Shown here: one piece after another, positions 18,750 to 27,257 of the stretch | Layout of the letters: each line of letters starts with the position of its first letter | Position numbering within the stretch: the first letter of the stretch is position 1 | Translations under genes and position numbers: made by a program | Notes under the pieces: generated by a model | What the model was told of the DNA's origin: nothing | Database searches by the model: none | What the model saw: the letters and a program-made list of their open reading frames with translations, nothing else | Assembly (NCBI GenBank): GCA_029008615.1 | Contig: JAQXJI010000006.1 | Span: 167,159 to 231,158, forward strand | Source of the DNA: Elusimicrobiota bacterium | Lineage (GTDB): Bacteria > Elusimicrobiota > Elusimicrobia > Elusimicrobiales > Elusimicrobiaceae | Reading direction: 5' to 3' | Length of the DNA stretch: 64,000 nt

Positions 18750-20825
18750 TCAGCCCAAATCAATAATATTCCATTGTTTTTGGTAAAGTTCCATAAGCCT
18801 TTGCTTAAAAGCGGCGTGCTGCGTTTTTTGAAGGAGGGGATCATCGGCGTTAAGCCAATCTCTGTCTTCAACCGCCCAACGCAGGACGTCTTTGTCTTTG
18901 ATAATGTCCCCGGCTTTAAATTCCAAATCGCCGGATTGACGCGTGCCGAGTATTTCGCCCGGTCCGCGCAGTTCCAAATCTTTTTCGCCTATTTTAAAGC
19001 CGTCGCCGGTTTTGCATATTGTATTTATTCTTTCCAAAGAAACGTTACTCGTGTGTTGGCTTACTAAGATACAATAAGATTTTTCCGAGCCTCTGCCTAC
19101 TCTGCCCCTAAGCTGGTGTAAACTCGCCAGGCCGAAACGTTCCGCATTCTGTATAACCATTACGGTGGCGTTTTTTACGTCTATACCTACTTCTATTACC
19201 GGCGTGGCTACCAAAATATCCGTCTTTTTAAGCAGGAAGTCTTCCATAATTTTTTGTTTTTCCGCGCTTTTCATAGCGCCGTGTATCATTGCGATTTTAA
19301 ACTGCGGCATTAATTGTTTTATGCGTTCATATTCCTGTACGGCGGCTTTAAGTTCCAGTTTGTCGCTTTCGTCTATCAAAGGATAAACGATATAAGCCTG
19401 CCTGCCCTTTTCGGCCTCGCGTATGACGGTTTCGAAAGCTTTTGTTTCGCTTAAATGCTCGGTTTGCACTGGCTGACGCCCGGGGGGAAGCTGATCTATT
19501 GTGGAAACGTCCAAATCCCCGTAAAAAGCCAAGGCGAAAGTCCTCGGGATGGGGGTTGCCGTCATTGAAAGCATATCCGTAAATTCGGCCTTGGCGCGCA
19601 GTTTTGCGCGCTGTTTTACACCGAAGCGGTGCTGCTCGTCAACCACTATAAGTTTTAAATTTTTAAACTTGACGTTATCTTCTATCAGCGAATGCGTGCC
19701 TATAACTATATCGGTTTGCCCTTCCGCCAAATATTTCAGGGCGTTTTCTTTCTCTTTTTTCGGCGTCTTGGAGGTTAGCAGTTTTACTTTTACGTCAAGC
19801 CCTTTCAGGTATCTGTTTAAAGTGATAAAGTGCTGGGTCGCCAAAATTTCCGTCGGTGCCATAAAGGCGCATTGATAACCGTTTTCAACAGCCAAAAGCA
19901 TAGCGCAAAGCGCGACTACCGTCTTTCCGGAGCCCACATCGCCCTGTACAAGCCTTGTCATCGGTATGTTTTTTTGCATATCGGAAAAAATTTCGTTTAT
20001 AACGCGGACTTGAGCTTTTGTAAAAGTATATTCCAAATTGTTTTTAAATTTTGAAAGCAAAGTCCTTTTAATTTCGTAATGATATCCCTTTTCCCGGCGG
20101 ACGGTTTGGCGTTTTTTAATGCCCCAGGCCATAGTCATAAGCAAGAATTCTTCGTAAATCATACGTCTGCGCGCATTTTCAAGTTCGCTTATAGAATTGG
20201 GGAAATGTATCGCGCATAATGCTTGTCTTATGTTTAAAAGATTGCGTTTTTGGGCCAGTTCTGGCGGCAGAATTTCCTTTTCTTCCTGCAAATAGTTGCT
20301 TAAAGCGGAAAATTGGACTGAGCGGAAAAACTTATTCGTCAACCCCTGCGTAAGGCTGTAAACGGGGGCAATTCTGCCTGCGTTTATTTTGGCGTCGGGG
20401 GAGTTTACGGGATAATATTCTTCCACCGTTATTTTATTGGAAAAGAACGCGCCTTTTTCATCTCTTTTGCCTATAATCCATAGTTTCGCTTCGGGCCTGA
20501 AATCCCTGCGCATTTGCATAAAAGGGTCAAAACGGCGGATTTTCTTTTTAAACCAAACGGCCTCAACCAGATCGCCAGCCCCATCGCGCAGAAAAGCTTT
20601 AAAAATCAAAAGAGATCTTGCCGGTATGGATTGCGTCCTTATAACGGTATATACGCCCGCGACGCTTTCCGCGCGTTTAAAAGCGGAAAGTTTTGCGTCA
20701 AGCCTTCTGTCTTGGTAAGTTCTGGGGTAATAATGCAGCAAATCGCTGACGGAATTTAAATCCAACTGGGCGAATAATTTTGCTTTTGCGGGGCCTATTC
20801 CTTTTATACTCGTTATTGCGGGCAT
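18750..20825 (-). CDS. recG: ATP-dependent DNA helicase RecG
   Basis: The 691-residue protein has the complete RecG plan: an N-terminal wedge/OB region (GIGPAKAKLF, LLHYYPRTYQDRR), Walker A GDVGSGKT (~residue 295), DEQHRFG as motif II, SMTATPIPRT as motif III, and GRVGRG as motif VI, then the TRG region. It remodels stalled forks and branch-migrates Holliday junctions. The start at 20825 has no Shine-Dalgarno, but TATAAT ends 6 nt before it, so the message is probably leaderless. Confidence 0.95.
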   Translation of the reverse strand: MPAITSIKGIGPAKAKLFAQLDLNSVSDLLHYYPRTYQDRRLDAKLSAFKRAESVAGVYTVIRTQSIPARSLLIFKAFLRDGAGDLVEAVWFKKKIRRFDPFMQMRRDFRPEAKLWIIGKRDEKGAFFSNKITVEEYYPVNSPDAKINAGRIAPVYSLTQGLTNKFFRSVQFSALSNYLQEEKEILPPELAQKRNLLNIRQALCAIHFPNSISELENARRRMIYEEFLLMTMAWGIKKRQTVRREKGYHYEIKRTLLSKFKNNLEYTFTKAQVRVINEIFSDMQKNIPMTRLVQGDVGSGKTVVALCAMLLAVENGYQCAFMAPTEILATQHFITLNRYLKGLDVKVKLLTSKTPKKEKENALKYLAEGQTDIVIGTHSLIEDNVKFKNLKLIVVDEQHRFGVKQRAKLRAKAEFTDMLSMTATPIPRTFALAFYGDLDVSTIDQLPPGRQPVQTEHLSETKAFETVIREAEKGRQAYIVYPLIDESDKLELKAAVQEYERIKQLMPQFKIAMIHGAMKSAEKQKIMEDFLLKKTDILVATPVIEVGIDVKNATVMVIQNAERFGLASLHQLRGRVGRGSEKSYCILVSQHTSNVSLERINTICKTGDGFKIGEKDLELRGPGEILGTRQSGDLEFKAGDIIKDKDVLRWAVEDRDWLNADDPLLQKTQHAAFKQRLMELYQKQWNIIDLG

Positions 20826-20831
20826 AATAAT

Positions 20832-20862
20832 ATTATAGTTTTTTACCGGCCTGTTCCGTCAA
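20832..20862 (-). promoter_or_regulatory. recG promoter, 6 nt from the ATG
   Basis: Minus-strand TTGACG and TATAAT are separated by 19 nt. Only 6 nt lie between the -10 and the start codon, so transcription should begin at the ATG. Confidence 0.55.
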
Positions 20863-20973
20863 CTTCTCCTTGGACGTGGGGCAAAAGGCCCATTTGTTTA
20901 TAGGTCTTAATTCCCTTGTTAATGAAACGCGCATTTATTAGAATTTACTTAATCGGACGTTTAAGGAAAACAA

Positions 20974-22266
20974 ATGTTTAAAAAATTTTTATCTTTATTC
21001 CTGGCTTTTGTTTTATTTTTCGGTTCTTCCGCTTCCGCAGCGGGGGAAATGTCTTTGGACGAGGTTAAAATTATGCTCTCCAAACCGGAAAAATATTCCA
21101 AAAAACCCGAAGTTTTGCTTTCTATGGCCGTTTTGGCCGGAGTATCCGGCTCGGAGAGGATTATAGAATCTTTTATCGCTTTAAAAAGCAAATTGGCCTC
21201 CAAAGAAGCGCTGCTTGCGGAAATGCAAAACACCCGTGTTTTAAATGCAGGCAAAAAAGTTTTTATCACTATTAAAGACGGGTCCGGTTCTTATCAGCTT
21301 AATTTCCCCGCTTTGGATCATCGATATCATTGGCGCAGGGCCAATGTTTACGAACCCGCGCTCGAAAAAGTTAAAAAACACAGATACGCCTATCTTGAAT
21401 ATTATAGATCTCCGGAAGTGCGGGCCCGCTTGGATATCGCGGAAAAGGAATTTGCCGCAGTGGAAAAAGAATTTAAAGCTTTGGAAAGGTTATGGTCTTC
21501 AAACCGCAATAAACTTTTAAAAGCCGCCGCACCCGCGGAAGAAAAAGCTTTGAAGAGGGAAATAACTCTTCTTCAAAAAGAAATAGCTTCAAAACAGTCT
21601 TCTTTTGCCGAAGCGCAGTATGAAGTTTTTAAAAGGGAGTACAATACGATATCCGCCATTCTCAGGAATAAGGCCGGTTTGTTTTTACCGCCGGAAATTG
21701 ACAAATTTATAAGGAGAATGGAAGTCGATTTATCCCGTTTTCAAAGAGCTTCCTCCGCAGAGGACGTTGCTTTTGCGCGCCGTGCTTTGCGCGAATCTTT
21801 GGAACGGTTCTCTTCCGTTTCGGCCGGGGTTGCCCCTAAGGAAATAAAATATTACAGAGAAACCTTAAATAAATTTTTTAGAGATATTTCAAGCAAATTA
21901 AGTTTAAAATCTTCTTTACCTCTGCTCAGCGCGGCCGGGCTTGGAATATTGATGCTTTCGGCCCAAAGCGCGCAAGCGGCTAAAATTTCAAACAGAAGAA
22001 CGGTTGTATCCAGAACTTTAAAATACTCCTATGTCGAAACCCCTTCGCTTATGCTTGCCAATGTTTTGGCTTTGCGCAATTCTTACGGGGGAGATTTGGT
22101 GGCTGACGTTATTTATGAAAATCAGGAATACGTTTCCATTTTGTCCAAACAGACGGAGAATTTAAAGAAAATGGCGGAAATAGCCCCTGCCGGGCCGGCC
22201 GCCGCCGATGTCGTGATAAGCTCCCAAAATTTCAGTTTGCCTCTTTATCAAGGTTTTGGCTTTTAA
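20974..22266 (+). CDS. Exported coiled-coil protein of unknown function
   Basis: The 430-residue protein starts after AAGGAAAA with a signal peptide (MFKKFLSLFLAFVLFFGSSASA). Residues ~60-230 are rich in Glu, Lys and Ala with heptad-like spacing, suggesting long helices or coiled coils. Near residues 310-335 a hydrophobic stretch (LLSAAGLGILMLSAQ) may be a membrane anchor. I recognise no domain. It stands alone on the plus strand and its last 35 bases overlap the convergent xerD gene. Confidence 0.7.
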   Translation: MFKKFLSLFLAFVLFFGSSASAAGEMSLDEVKIMLSKPEKYSKKPEVLLSMAVLAGVSGSERIIESFIALKSKLASKEALLAEMQNTRVLNAGKKVFITIKDGSGSYQLNFPALDHRYHWRRANVYEPALEKVKKHRYAYLEYYRSPEVRARLDIAEKEFAAVEKEFKALERLWSSNRNKLLKAAAPAEEKALKREITLLQKEIASKQSSFAEAQYEVFKREYNTISAILRNKAGLFLPPEIDKFIRRMEVDLSRFQRASSAEDVAFARRALRESLERFSSVSAGVAPKEIKYYRETLNKFFRDISSKLSLKSSLPLLSAAGLGILMLSAQSAQAAKISNRRTVVSRTLKYSYVETPSLMLANVLALRNSYGGDLVADVIYENQEYVSILSKQTENLKKMAEIAPAGPAAADVVISSQNFSLPLYQGFGF

Positions 22267-23149
22267 CTTCGTGCCCGCGCGGATGAAGCCTGGTGTGCTT
22301 TTCTTTTATATCGCTTATATTTACGTGAGTATAAATTTGCGTTGTGCTTAGGCTTTCGTGCCCGAGCATTTCCTGCAAACTCCTTAAATCGGCCCCGCCT
22401 TTTAACAAATGTGAAGCAAAGGTATGCCTGAACAAATGCGGATAAACCCGCCTTGTAATGCCTGCCGCTTTAGCCAAGTTCTCAATATCCTTCCAGACGG
22501 AAATTCTGCTTATTTTTTTGCCTCTGTTGTTTAAAAAGAGTGCGCTGTCGGTGTCCTTGCCGATAAACTTAGCCTGACGCTGATCAAGGTAAGCGTCCAC
22601 CACGCGGCAGGCGTGTTCGTGTATCGGCACAAAGCGTTGTTTGCGTCCTTTGCCGAAAGCCAAAACCCAGCCTTCTTTGGTGTTTACGTTTTCCGTACTT
22701 AAATTAGTCAGTTCGGAAACGCGTATGCCGCTGGCGTAAAAAAGCGTTATTATGCAAAATGTGCGCCAATGGGCGAAGTCTTTCGGCTTAAATGAAAGCA
22801 GTTTATGCATTTCTTCGGGAGAAAGCTGTTGTGGTATTTTTCTGATAAGCCTTGGGGAGAGCAAAAATCTTGTCGGTTCCTCGTTTATTACGCCTTCCGC
22901 CATAAGAAATTTATAATAATTTTTTACGGCTTCGGTTTTTCTGAATACGCTTGAAGGAGCAAGATTCGCTTCCGATTTAAGATGATAAATATAAGCGTCC
23001 AAAAATTCCGGCGTGGCCTGTTCGGATTCAATATTATTGGCTTGGCAAAAGTCCAAATATTGTTTTAAATCGCGAACATATGCCTCCACGGTATTGGCAG
23101 AAAGTTGCCTTTCAAAAGACAAATGGCTTTTAAAATCGTCAATCGGCAT
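22232..23149 (-). CDS. Tyrosine recombinase XerC/XerD
   Basis: The 305-residue protein has the core-binding domain (~1-95) and the catalytic domain with the full pentad: Arg143, Lys168, His238, Arg241, His264 and nucleophile Tyr273. Size and lack of extra domains fit the host dimer-resolution recombinases rather than a phage integrase. It looks more like XerD than XerC, but I would not insist. The TACAAT box 6 nt before the ATG and the lack of a Shine-Dalgarno suggest a leaderless message. The 3' end overlaps the convergent upstream gene by 35 bp. Confidence 0.9.
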   Translation of the reverse strand: MPIDDFKSHLSFERQLSANTVEAYVRDLKQYLDFCQANNIESEQATPEFLDAYIYHLKSEANLAPSSVFRKTEAVKNYYKFLMAEGVINEEPTRFLLSPRLIRKIPQQLSPEEMHKLLSFKPKDFAHWRTFCIITLFYASGIRVSELTNLSTENVNTKEGWVLAFGKGRKQRFVPIHEHACRVVDAYLDQRQAKFIGKDTDSALFLNNRGKKISRISVWKDIENLAKAAGITRRVYPHLFRHTFASHLLKGGADLRSLQEMLGHESLSTTQIYTHVNISDIKEKHTRLHPRGHEVKSQNLDKEAN

Positions 23150-23155
23150 AAAAAT

Positions 23156-23161
23156 ATTGTA
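23156..23161 (-). promoter_or_regulatory. -10 box of the xer gene, 6 nt before the ATG
   Basis: Minus-strand TACAAT, preceded by TTTTA; no clear -35. The spacing predicts a leaderless transcript starting at 23149. Confidence 0.4.
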
Positions 23162-23210
23162 TAAAATTTGCTTTTGGTAAGCTTTTACGGTTTTTACGAA
23201 GGGTAAAAAA

Positions 23211-23699
23211 TTAGTTTAGTTCCTTCACGGTACTTTGCTTTTTGCGTAGCATTAAATCTTTAAGGAGTTCGCTTACGGCTTTGTGTAAAACCGGGTGGAT
23301 AAAATCGGGGGCGATTTCATTTAACGGGGCAAGCACAAATTCCCGTTCGGACAAAGCTTTGTGGGGGATTGTCAAATCGGGGAGGTTTATGGTTTCTTCT
23401 TCGTAGAACAGTATGTCCAAATCAATCACGCGCGGGCCGTTGCGGAAAGTCGGTTTACGGCCCAAAGAGGCTTCCAACTCTTTTAATTTTTTAAGAAGAG
23501 GCAAAGGTTTAAGGTCGGTTTGCAACAGTAAAACCGTATTTACAAAATCCGCCTGATCTGCAAAACCTTCCGGTTTGGAAATAATATAATTCGCGGTTTT
23601 TATAACTGTGCCGGCTTGATTAAGCGCGGATACGGCCCGGTCAATATTTCCCTTAGCCGGGGCTATGTTTGAACCTAAGGCTATAAAAACTTTTGACAT
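23211..23699 (-). CDS. folK: 2-amino-4-hydroxy-6-hydroxymethyldihydropteridine pyrophosphokinase
   Basis: The 162-residue HPPK starts with the family's ALGSN motif and contains GPRVIDLDILFY, the magnesium-binding signature, and the HKALSEREFVLAPL stretch. It transfers pyrophosphate from ATP to hydroxymethyl-dihydropterin in folate synthesis. Its first base coincides with the last base of the PTPS-like gene, so the folP, PTPS-III and folK genes are translationally linked. Confidence 0.93.
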   Translation of the reverse strand: MSKVFIALGSNIAPAKGNIDRAVSALNQAGTVIKTANYIISKPEGFADQADFVNTVLLLQTDLKPLPLLKKLKELEASLGRKPTFRNGPRVIDLDILFYEEETINLPDLTIPHKALSEREFVLAPLNEIAPDFIHPVLHKAVSELLKDLMLRKKQSTVKELN

Positions 23700-24049
23700 T
23701 AATTATTGCCTCTGTATTCGGCCCAGCGGTCTTCGGCTTCGGCCACTTTGACGGAATACAAATGCGGGAAAAGCTTCTTAATCCGACGGTAAATCCAAAT
23801 GCAGAGGGTTTCCGTAGTGGGGTTGTCAAAAAAAGCGCACAAATCTTTGCCTTCAAAACGGTCGTCAATTTCTCTTTTAAACGCTGCCGACAAATCGCGG
23901 AAATCAAGCAGATATCCTTCGGCGTTAAGCGGGCCGTAAAATGTTATTTCGTATCGGAAGGTATGCTCGTGAGAAGCCTCGGCCAAAGCGCCTCCGTGGC
24001 CGTGACGTGCGGTAAAAAAGCCCGTCTGCGTAAGGTAGATTTTCGTCAT
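23699..24049 (-). CDS. PTPS-III-type enzyme, probable functional replacement of FolB
   Basis: This 116-residue member of the 6-pyruvoyl-tetrahydropterin synthase fold lacks the catalytic cysteine of QueD. Where QueD has CxxxHGH it reads AEASHEH, so the motif is Glu24-x-x-His27-x-His29; His16 is the other likely zinc ligand. ExxHxH is the mark of PTPS-III enzymes, which cleave dihydroneopterin triphosphate to the folate precursor and stand in for dihydroneopterin aldolase. It lies between folP and folK, overlapping both (4 nt and 1 nt), and no folB is present, which fits. The glycine of the usual ExxHGH is Glu28 here, a deviation. Confidence 0.8.
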   Translation of the reverse strand: MTKIYLTQTGFFTARHGHGGALAEASHEHTFRYEITFYGPLNAEGYLLDFRDLSAAFKREIDDRFEGKDLCAFFDNPTTETLCIWIYRRIKKLFPHLYSVKVAEAEDRWAEYRGNN

Positions 24050-24840
24050 TTTGCGGTCTCTAGTTCTTCAAAAAAGTTGATTATTTTACGCGTTTCTTTT
24101 ACGTCGTGTACGCGCAGAATGTCCGCCCCGTTTTGCAGGGCTACCAAATTGGCAGCCAAAGTCTGCGCTTTGCGTTTGGGGGCGCCTTCGCATTTTTGGC
24201 TTAAAAAAGTTTTGCGCGAAAGTCCGGCCAACATCCTTACGCCCAACTCTTTAAAAAAATCCAAATGTTTAAGAAGTTCGTAATTTTGCGCGCGGGTCTT
24301 GGCAAAGCCAAAACCGACGTCAATAATAATATTTTCTTTTGCTATTTTGCAGGATATGGCTTCTTCAATTTTTTGCGCCAAAAAATCTTTTATTTCGTCT
24401 AGCAAATTTTGGTAATCGGTCATCGTTTGCATCGTTTGCGGAGTACCGCGCGTGTGCATTACCACTATTTGCGCGTTAAAATCTTTAACCAATTTGAACA
24501 TTTCTTTGTCGGGCGTGCCGCTGACGTCGTTTATAATATTTACTCCGGCTTTAAGGCCCGCCAAGGCGACGGGTATTTTTACGGTGTCTAAAGAAACGGG
24601 AACTTTGGGCCATATTTTACGCACTTCGGCAATCAGCGGTATTACGCGCGAGAGCTCTTCTTCCGCTGATACGGGCTGAGCGAACGGCCTGGTGGATTCC
24701 CCGCCGATATCCAAAATATCCGCACCTTCGCGCAGATAATCTTTGCATTTTGCCATAAGAATATTCAAATTGTTTTGAGGATTTCCGTCGTAAAAAGAAT
24801 CTGGCGTGGCGTTCACAATCCCCATTAACTGCCGTTTCAT
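24046..24840 (-). CDS. folP: Dihydropteroate synthase
   Basis: The 264-residue TIM barrel has the DHPS motifs in order: NATPDSFYDG, DIGGESTRP, a DVSGTPD segment, DVGFGFAKT and GLSRKTF. It joins p-aminobenzoate to hydroxymethyl-dihydropterin pyrophosphate. It is located between folE and the PTPS-III gene; its stop overlaps the next ATG by 4 nt (ATGA). Confidence 0.95.
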   Translation of the reverse strand: MKRQLMGIVNATPDSFYDGNPQNNLNILMAKCKDYLREGADILDIGGESTRPFAQPVSAEEELSRVIPLIAEVRKIWPKVPVSLDTVKIPVALAGLKAGVNIINDVSGTPDKEMFKLVKDFNAQIVVMHTRGTPQTMQTMTDYQNLLDEIKDFLAQKIEEAISCKIAKENIIIDVGFGFAKTRAQNYELLKHLDFFKELGVRMLAGLSRKTFLSQKCEGAPKRKAQTLAANLVALQNGADILRVHDVKETRKIINFFEELETAK

Positions 24841-24876
24841 ATATTAATCCTTACCTTTTGCAAGACTTTGAAGGTT

Positions 24877-25497
24877 TTATTTAATCATTTCAAGAAATTC
24901 GTTGCGGACTTCCATTTTTTTAAATGCGCCGCGTATCGCGCTGGTTACCATTACAGCATCGTGCTTTTCAATTCCGCGCGAGCTTATGCACATATGTTTG
25001 GCTTTGCATACCACCATTACGCCGTAAGGCTTTAAAGTTTCCATAAGGCTGTCGGCTATTTGCGATACCAGCTTTTCCTGTATTTGCAGGCGTCTGGCGT
25101 AAACTTCCACCAAGCGCGCCAATTTGGAAATGCCCAAAACGCGCCCTTTTGGCAGATATCCTATTGAAATGGTACCGAAAAACGGCTGTAAATGATGTTC
25201 GCAGGTAGAGTAAAATTCAATATTTTTTAAGACGACCATCTCCTCGCAGGAGCCTTCCGTAAAGGTTTTAAGGACGTCTTGCGGCTTCATTTTATATCCG
25301 CCGTAAAGTTTATCCCAACTGCGCACGATGCGCGCGGGGGTTTCAAGCAGGCCTTCGCGGGCGGGATCGTCGCCTATATAAGCCAGGATATTACGCAGGC
25401 TTTGCATTACTTCTTCTTTGCTTACTTTACGTTTATCAGTTTGTGCAGCTGAACGCTTAATCTTATTTGCGGATTTTGTTTTATCAGTTCTAGGCAT
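24877..25497 (-). CDS. folE: GTP cyclohydrolase I
   Basis: The 206-residue protein has the FolE core from about residue 30 (GDDPAREGLLETPARIVRSW), the zinc/active-site CEHHLQPF and the second zinc cysteine in MCISSRGIEKHDA. It makes dihydroneopterin triphosphate from GTP, the common precursor for the folate and queuosine branches encoded on both sides. I keep the start at 25497, which has AGGAGAA about 9 nt upstream, although it overlaps queE by 76 nt; an alternative ATG at 25407 would avoid the overlap but has a weak ribosome-binding site. The extra N-terminus is short, basic and low-complexity. Confidence 0.9.
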   Translation of the reverse strand: MPRTDKTKSANKIKRSAAQTDKRKVSKEEVMQSLRNILAYIGDDPAREGLLETPARIVRSWDKLYGGYKMKPQDVLKTFTEGSCEEMVVLKNIEFYSTCEHHLQPFFGTISIGYLPKGRVLGISKLARLVEVYARRLQIQEKLVSQIADSLMETLKPYGVMVVCKAKHMCISSRGIEKHDAVMVTSAIRGAFKKMEVRNEFLEMIK

Positions 25498-26018
25498 TTG
25501 GTTAAATTCTCCTGTTTGTTTCCTTCCGGCTGTATGCAGAAAACCGCGCCGGGCTTAAGATACTTTTGATATTGTAAAGCCTGCCGCGCGGAATTTTCCT
25601 GTGCGTCAATGACGCATTTTATGACGTCGGCTTTTTTCAGCATAGCTTCGGCGGGGTTCTTTTTGGGGGAAACGGTAAGGCATTTTGCCAAACCGGAATC
25701 TATATTTACGGAACCGTTTGTTTCAATATGTATTTCCACGCCGTTTTTATTCAAAAGTTCCAAAAGCGGGGCTATGTGCTGTTCGCAAGGTTCTCCGCCG
25801 GTAATTATTACCCTTGGGCAGGCGTACTTTTTAACTTCTTCAAGTATGTCTTCGGGACGCATAAGCGCATTTGTTTTTTGGGAGTATTTTGTATCGCACC
25901 AAGCGCACCCCATAGAGCAGCCGGCCAAGCGTATGAATACCGCCGCGCAGCCGCAGTAAGGCCCTTCCCCCTGTATAGAATAAAAAATCTCGTTTACTTT
26001 AAGGCTTTCTGATGACAC
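25422..26018 (-). CDS. queE: 7-carboxy-7-deazaguanine synthase (radical SAM)
   Basis: The protein has the radical-SAM cysteine motif CSMGCAWC (CxxxCxxC) after the QueE-typical FYSIQGEGPYCG start, then ITGGEPC and a HIETNGS segment. It converts carboxy-tetrahydropterin to carboxy-deazaguanine. I place the start at the GTG at 26018, which has GAGGA upstream; the longer frame starts with TTG at 26048 and would overlap queD by 50 nt. queD precedes it, as in queuosine operons. Confidence 0.88.
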   Translation of the reverse strand: MSSESLKVNEIFYSIQGEGPYCGCAAVFIRLAGCSMGCAWCDTKYSQKTNALMRPEDILEEVKKYACPRVIITGGEPCEQHIAPLLELLNKNGVEIHIETNGSVNIDSGLAKCLTVSPKKNPAEAMLKKADVIKCVIDAQENSARQALQYQKYLKPGAVFCIQPEGNKQENLTKCLELIKQNPQIRLSVQLHKLINVK

Positions 26019-26346
26019 TTGCAGAGTCCTCGTTTTCCCATATTTCAAGCGTTTTCAGTTCAAGATTTTTTGCTTCCAACATTTTCGCGGTTTTGTCGAA
26101 CAGCGCCTGACAAAGATTCTCCGCCGTAGGATTTGGATAAATATCGTTTAGAAATTTATGGTCCGGCAGTACGGAATCAAGCATCGGTTTAAGCAGTTTG
26201 AAATCGTATACCATACCGTTTTCCCGTATCGGGCCTTCAATTTCAAAAACGGCTTTCCAAGTATGTCCGTGCAAATTGGCGCAGTCCCCGTCGTAATTCG
26301 GCAGTTTATGGGCGGAGCTGAACTTCCTAATTATTCTCAGAATCAT
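25999..26346 (-). CDS. queD: 6-carboxy-tetrahydropterin synthase (QueD)
   Basis: From the ATG at 26346 the protein has 115 residues, the usual QueD length. His13, Cys22, His26 and His28 form the CxxxHGH zinc/catalytic motif (CANLHGH), and a glutamate in the C-terminal LKTLEIWENED stretch fits the substrate-binding acid. A longer frame from 26424 would add a Lys/Thr-rich tail overlapping the membrane-protein gene and is unlikely. It makes the queuosine intermediate from dihydroneopterin triphosphate. Its first 20 bases overlap the upstream gene. Confidence 0.88.
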   Translation of the reverse strand: MILRIIRKFSSAHKLPNYDGDCANLHGHTWKAVFEIEGPIRENGMVYDFKLLKPMLDSVLPDHKFLNDIYPNPTAENLCQALFDKTAKMLEAKNLELKTLEIWENEDSASVIRKP

Positions 26347-27193
26347 CGTCTTTATGCTCGGCTTGTTCGTCTTCGGATTCTTCTTGCTCGTTGTTTTCGT
26401 CCGTTTCGGCGTTTTCTGCTTCAACGGGGAGAGGCTGCGCTCTTTTTGCGTTAAATACGAGCTGTCCGTAAATTATGAATACCGCCAAATACGCAAACCC
26501 CGCCAAGAAGCCCGGGACAGGCGTGAAGTAGCTGATTATATAAATAAGGAAAGCCGGCGCCTGCACATAGCAGGCCAGTTTGTAATTGTCGCCGCTTTGC
26601 GTCTGCGCGCGCATAGCTTTGCCTAAAATCAGCATTATGATAAAAGCCAGTATCAGCATAAAAGGAACTCTGAATATCTGCGCCAAAAGCATAAAGGCCA
26701 ATATTGCGCCGGCGGCCATATTCGTTATGGGTTCTTTGGCGGCGTTTAAAGCGGCTCTGTCAAGGTTGGCGTTTAAGTCCTGCGGCAAAGGCGTTTCCTG
26801 ATATCGTCCGTTAAAAGAGAAATAAAGTTTATCCGGGCCTACCAAAATAATGGTTCTGTCGTTTGCCATTTGCGTGGGATAGACGGGTTCGGTTCTGCCG
26901 GTGTCAAAAACTATATTGTAACCGCCCATATTTTCGGGGCTGATTTTAAGGGTTTCGTTGTCATTTACTTCCATTATGCCGTTATTTATGGTCATTTCAG
27001 GCATATAATCGACTAATGTATCCACGGCTCCGGCTATGCGCGGCCTCATTACAAATATGGAAAAGAGGGCGGTTATCACGGCCGTAAGTATAAAAATGTA
27101 AAACACGAAAAAAGACGCTCTCCACGCCGATTTTCCTAAGCCTTGCAAATAAAACTTCATACTGTAAAGGGCTTTTATTGGTCCAAGTAACAT
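26327..27193 (-). CDS. Multi-pass membrane protein (DUF1189-like)
   Basis: The start is the ATG at 27193, after GGGAGG. The 288-residue protein has one membrane helix near residue 30, a ~110-residue external segment, three or four helices between residues 155 and 245, and a very acidic tail (EDEQAEHKDDDSENN). The layout resembles DUF1189 proteins, whose function is unknown. It leads the queD-queE-folE-folP-folK run and its end overlaps queD, so it is co-transcribed, but nothing ties it to pterin chemistry. Confidence 0.6.
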   Translation of the reverse strand: MLLGPIKALYSMKFYLQGLGKSAWRASFFVFYIFILTAVITALFSIFVMRPRIAGAVDTLVDYMPEMTINNGIMEVNDNETLKISPENMGGYNIVFDTGRTEPVYPTQMANDRTIILVGPDKLYFSFNGRYQETPLPQDLNANLDRAALNAAKEPITNMAAGAILAFMLLAQIFRVPFMLILAFIIMLILGKAMRAQTQSGDNYKLACYVQAPAFLIYIISYFTPVPGFLAGFAYLAVFIIYGQLVFNAKRAQPLPVEAENAETDENNEQEESEDEQAEHKDDDSENN

Positions 27194-27257
27194 AAATCCT
27201 CCCAAAATGATATATTAACTATATAATAAGTATAGCAAACTTGGCGGAGGTTATTTT

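Noticed and set aside
22232-23149. Second phage integrase in the host part
   Set aside because: Length, domain plan and context match a host Xer recombinase; no phage genes surround it.
26347-26424. N-terminal extension of QueD
   Set aside because: The extra residues are Lys/Thr-rich, overlap the membrane-protein gene in another frame, and QueD family members start at the motif beginning at 26346.
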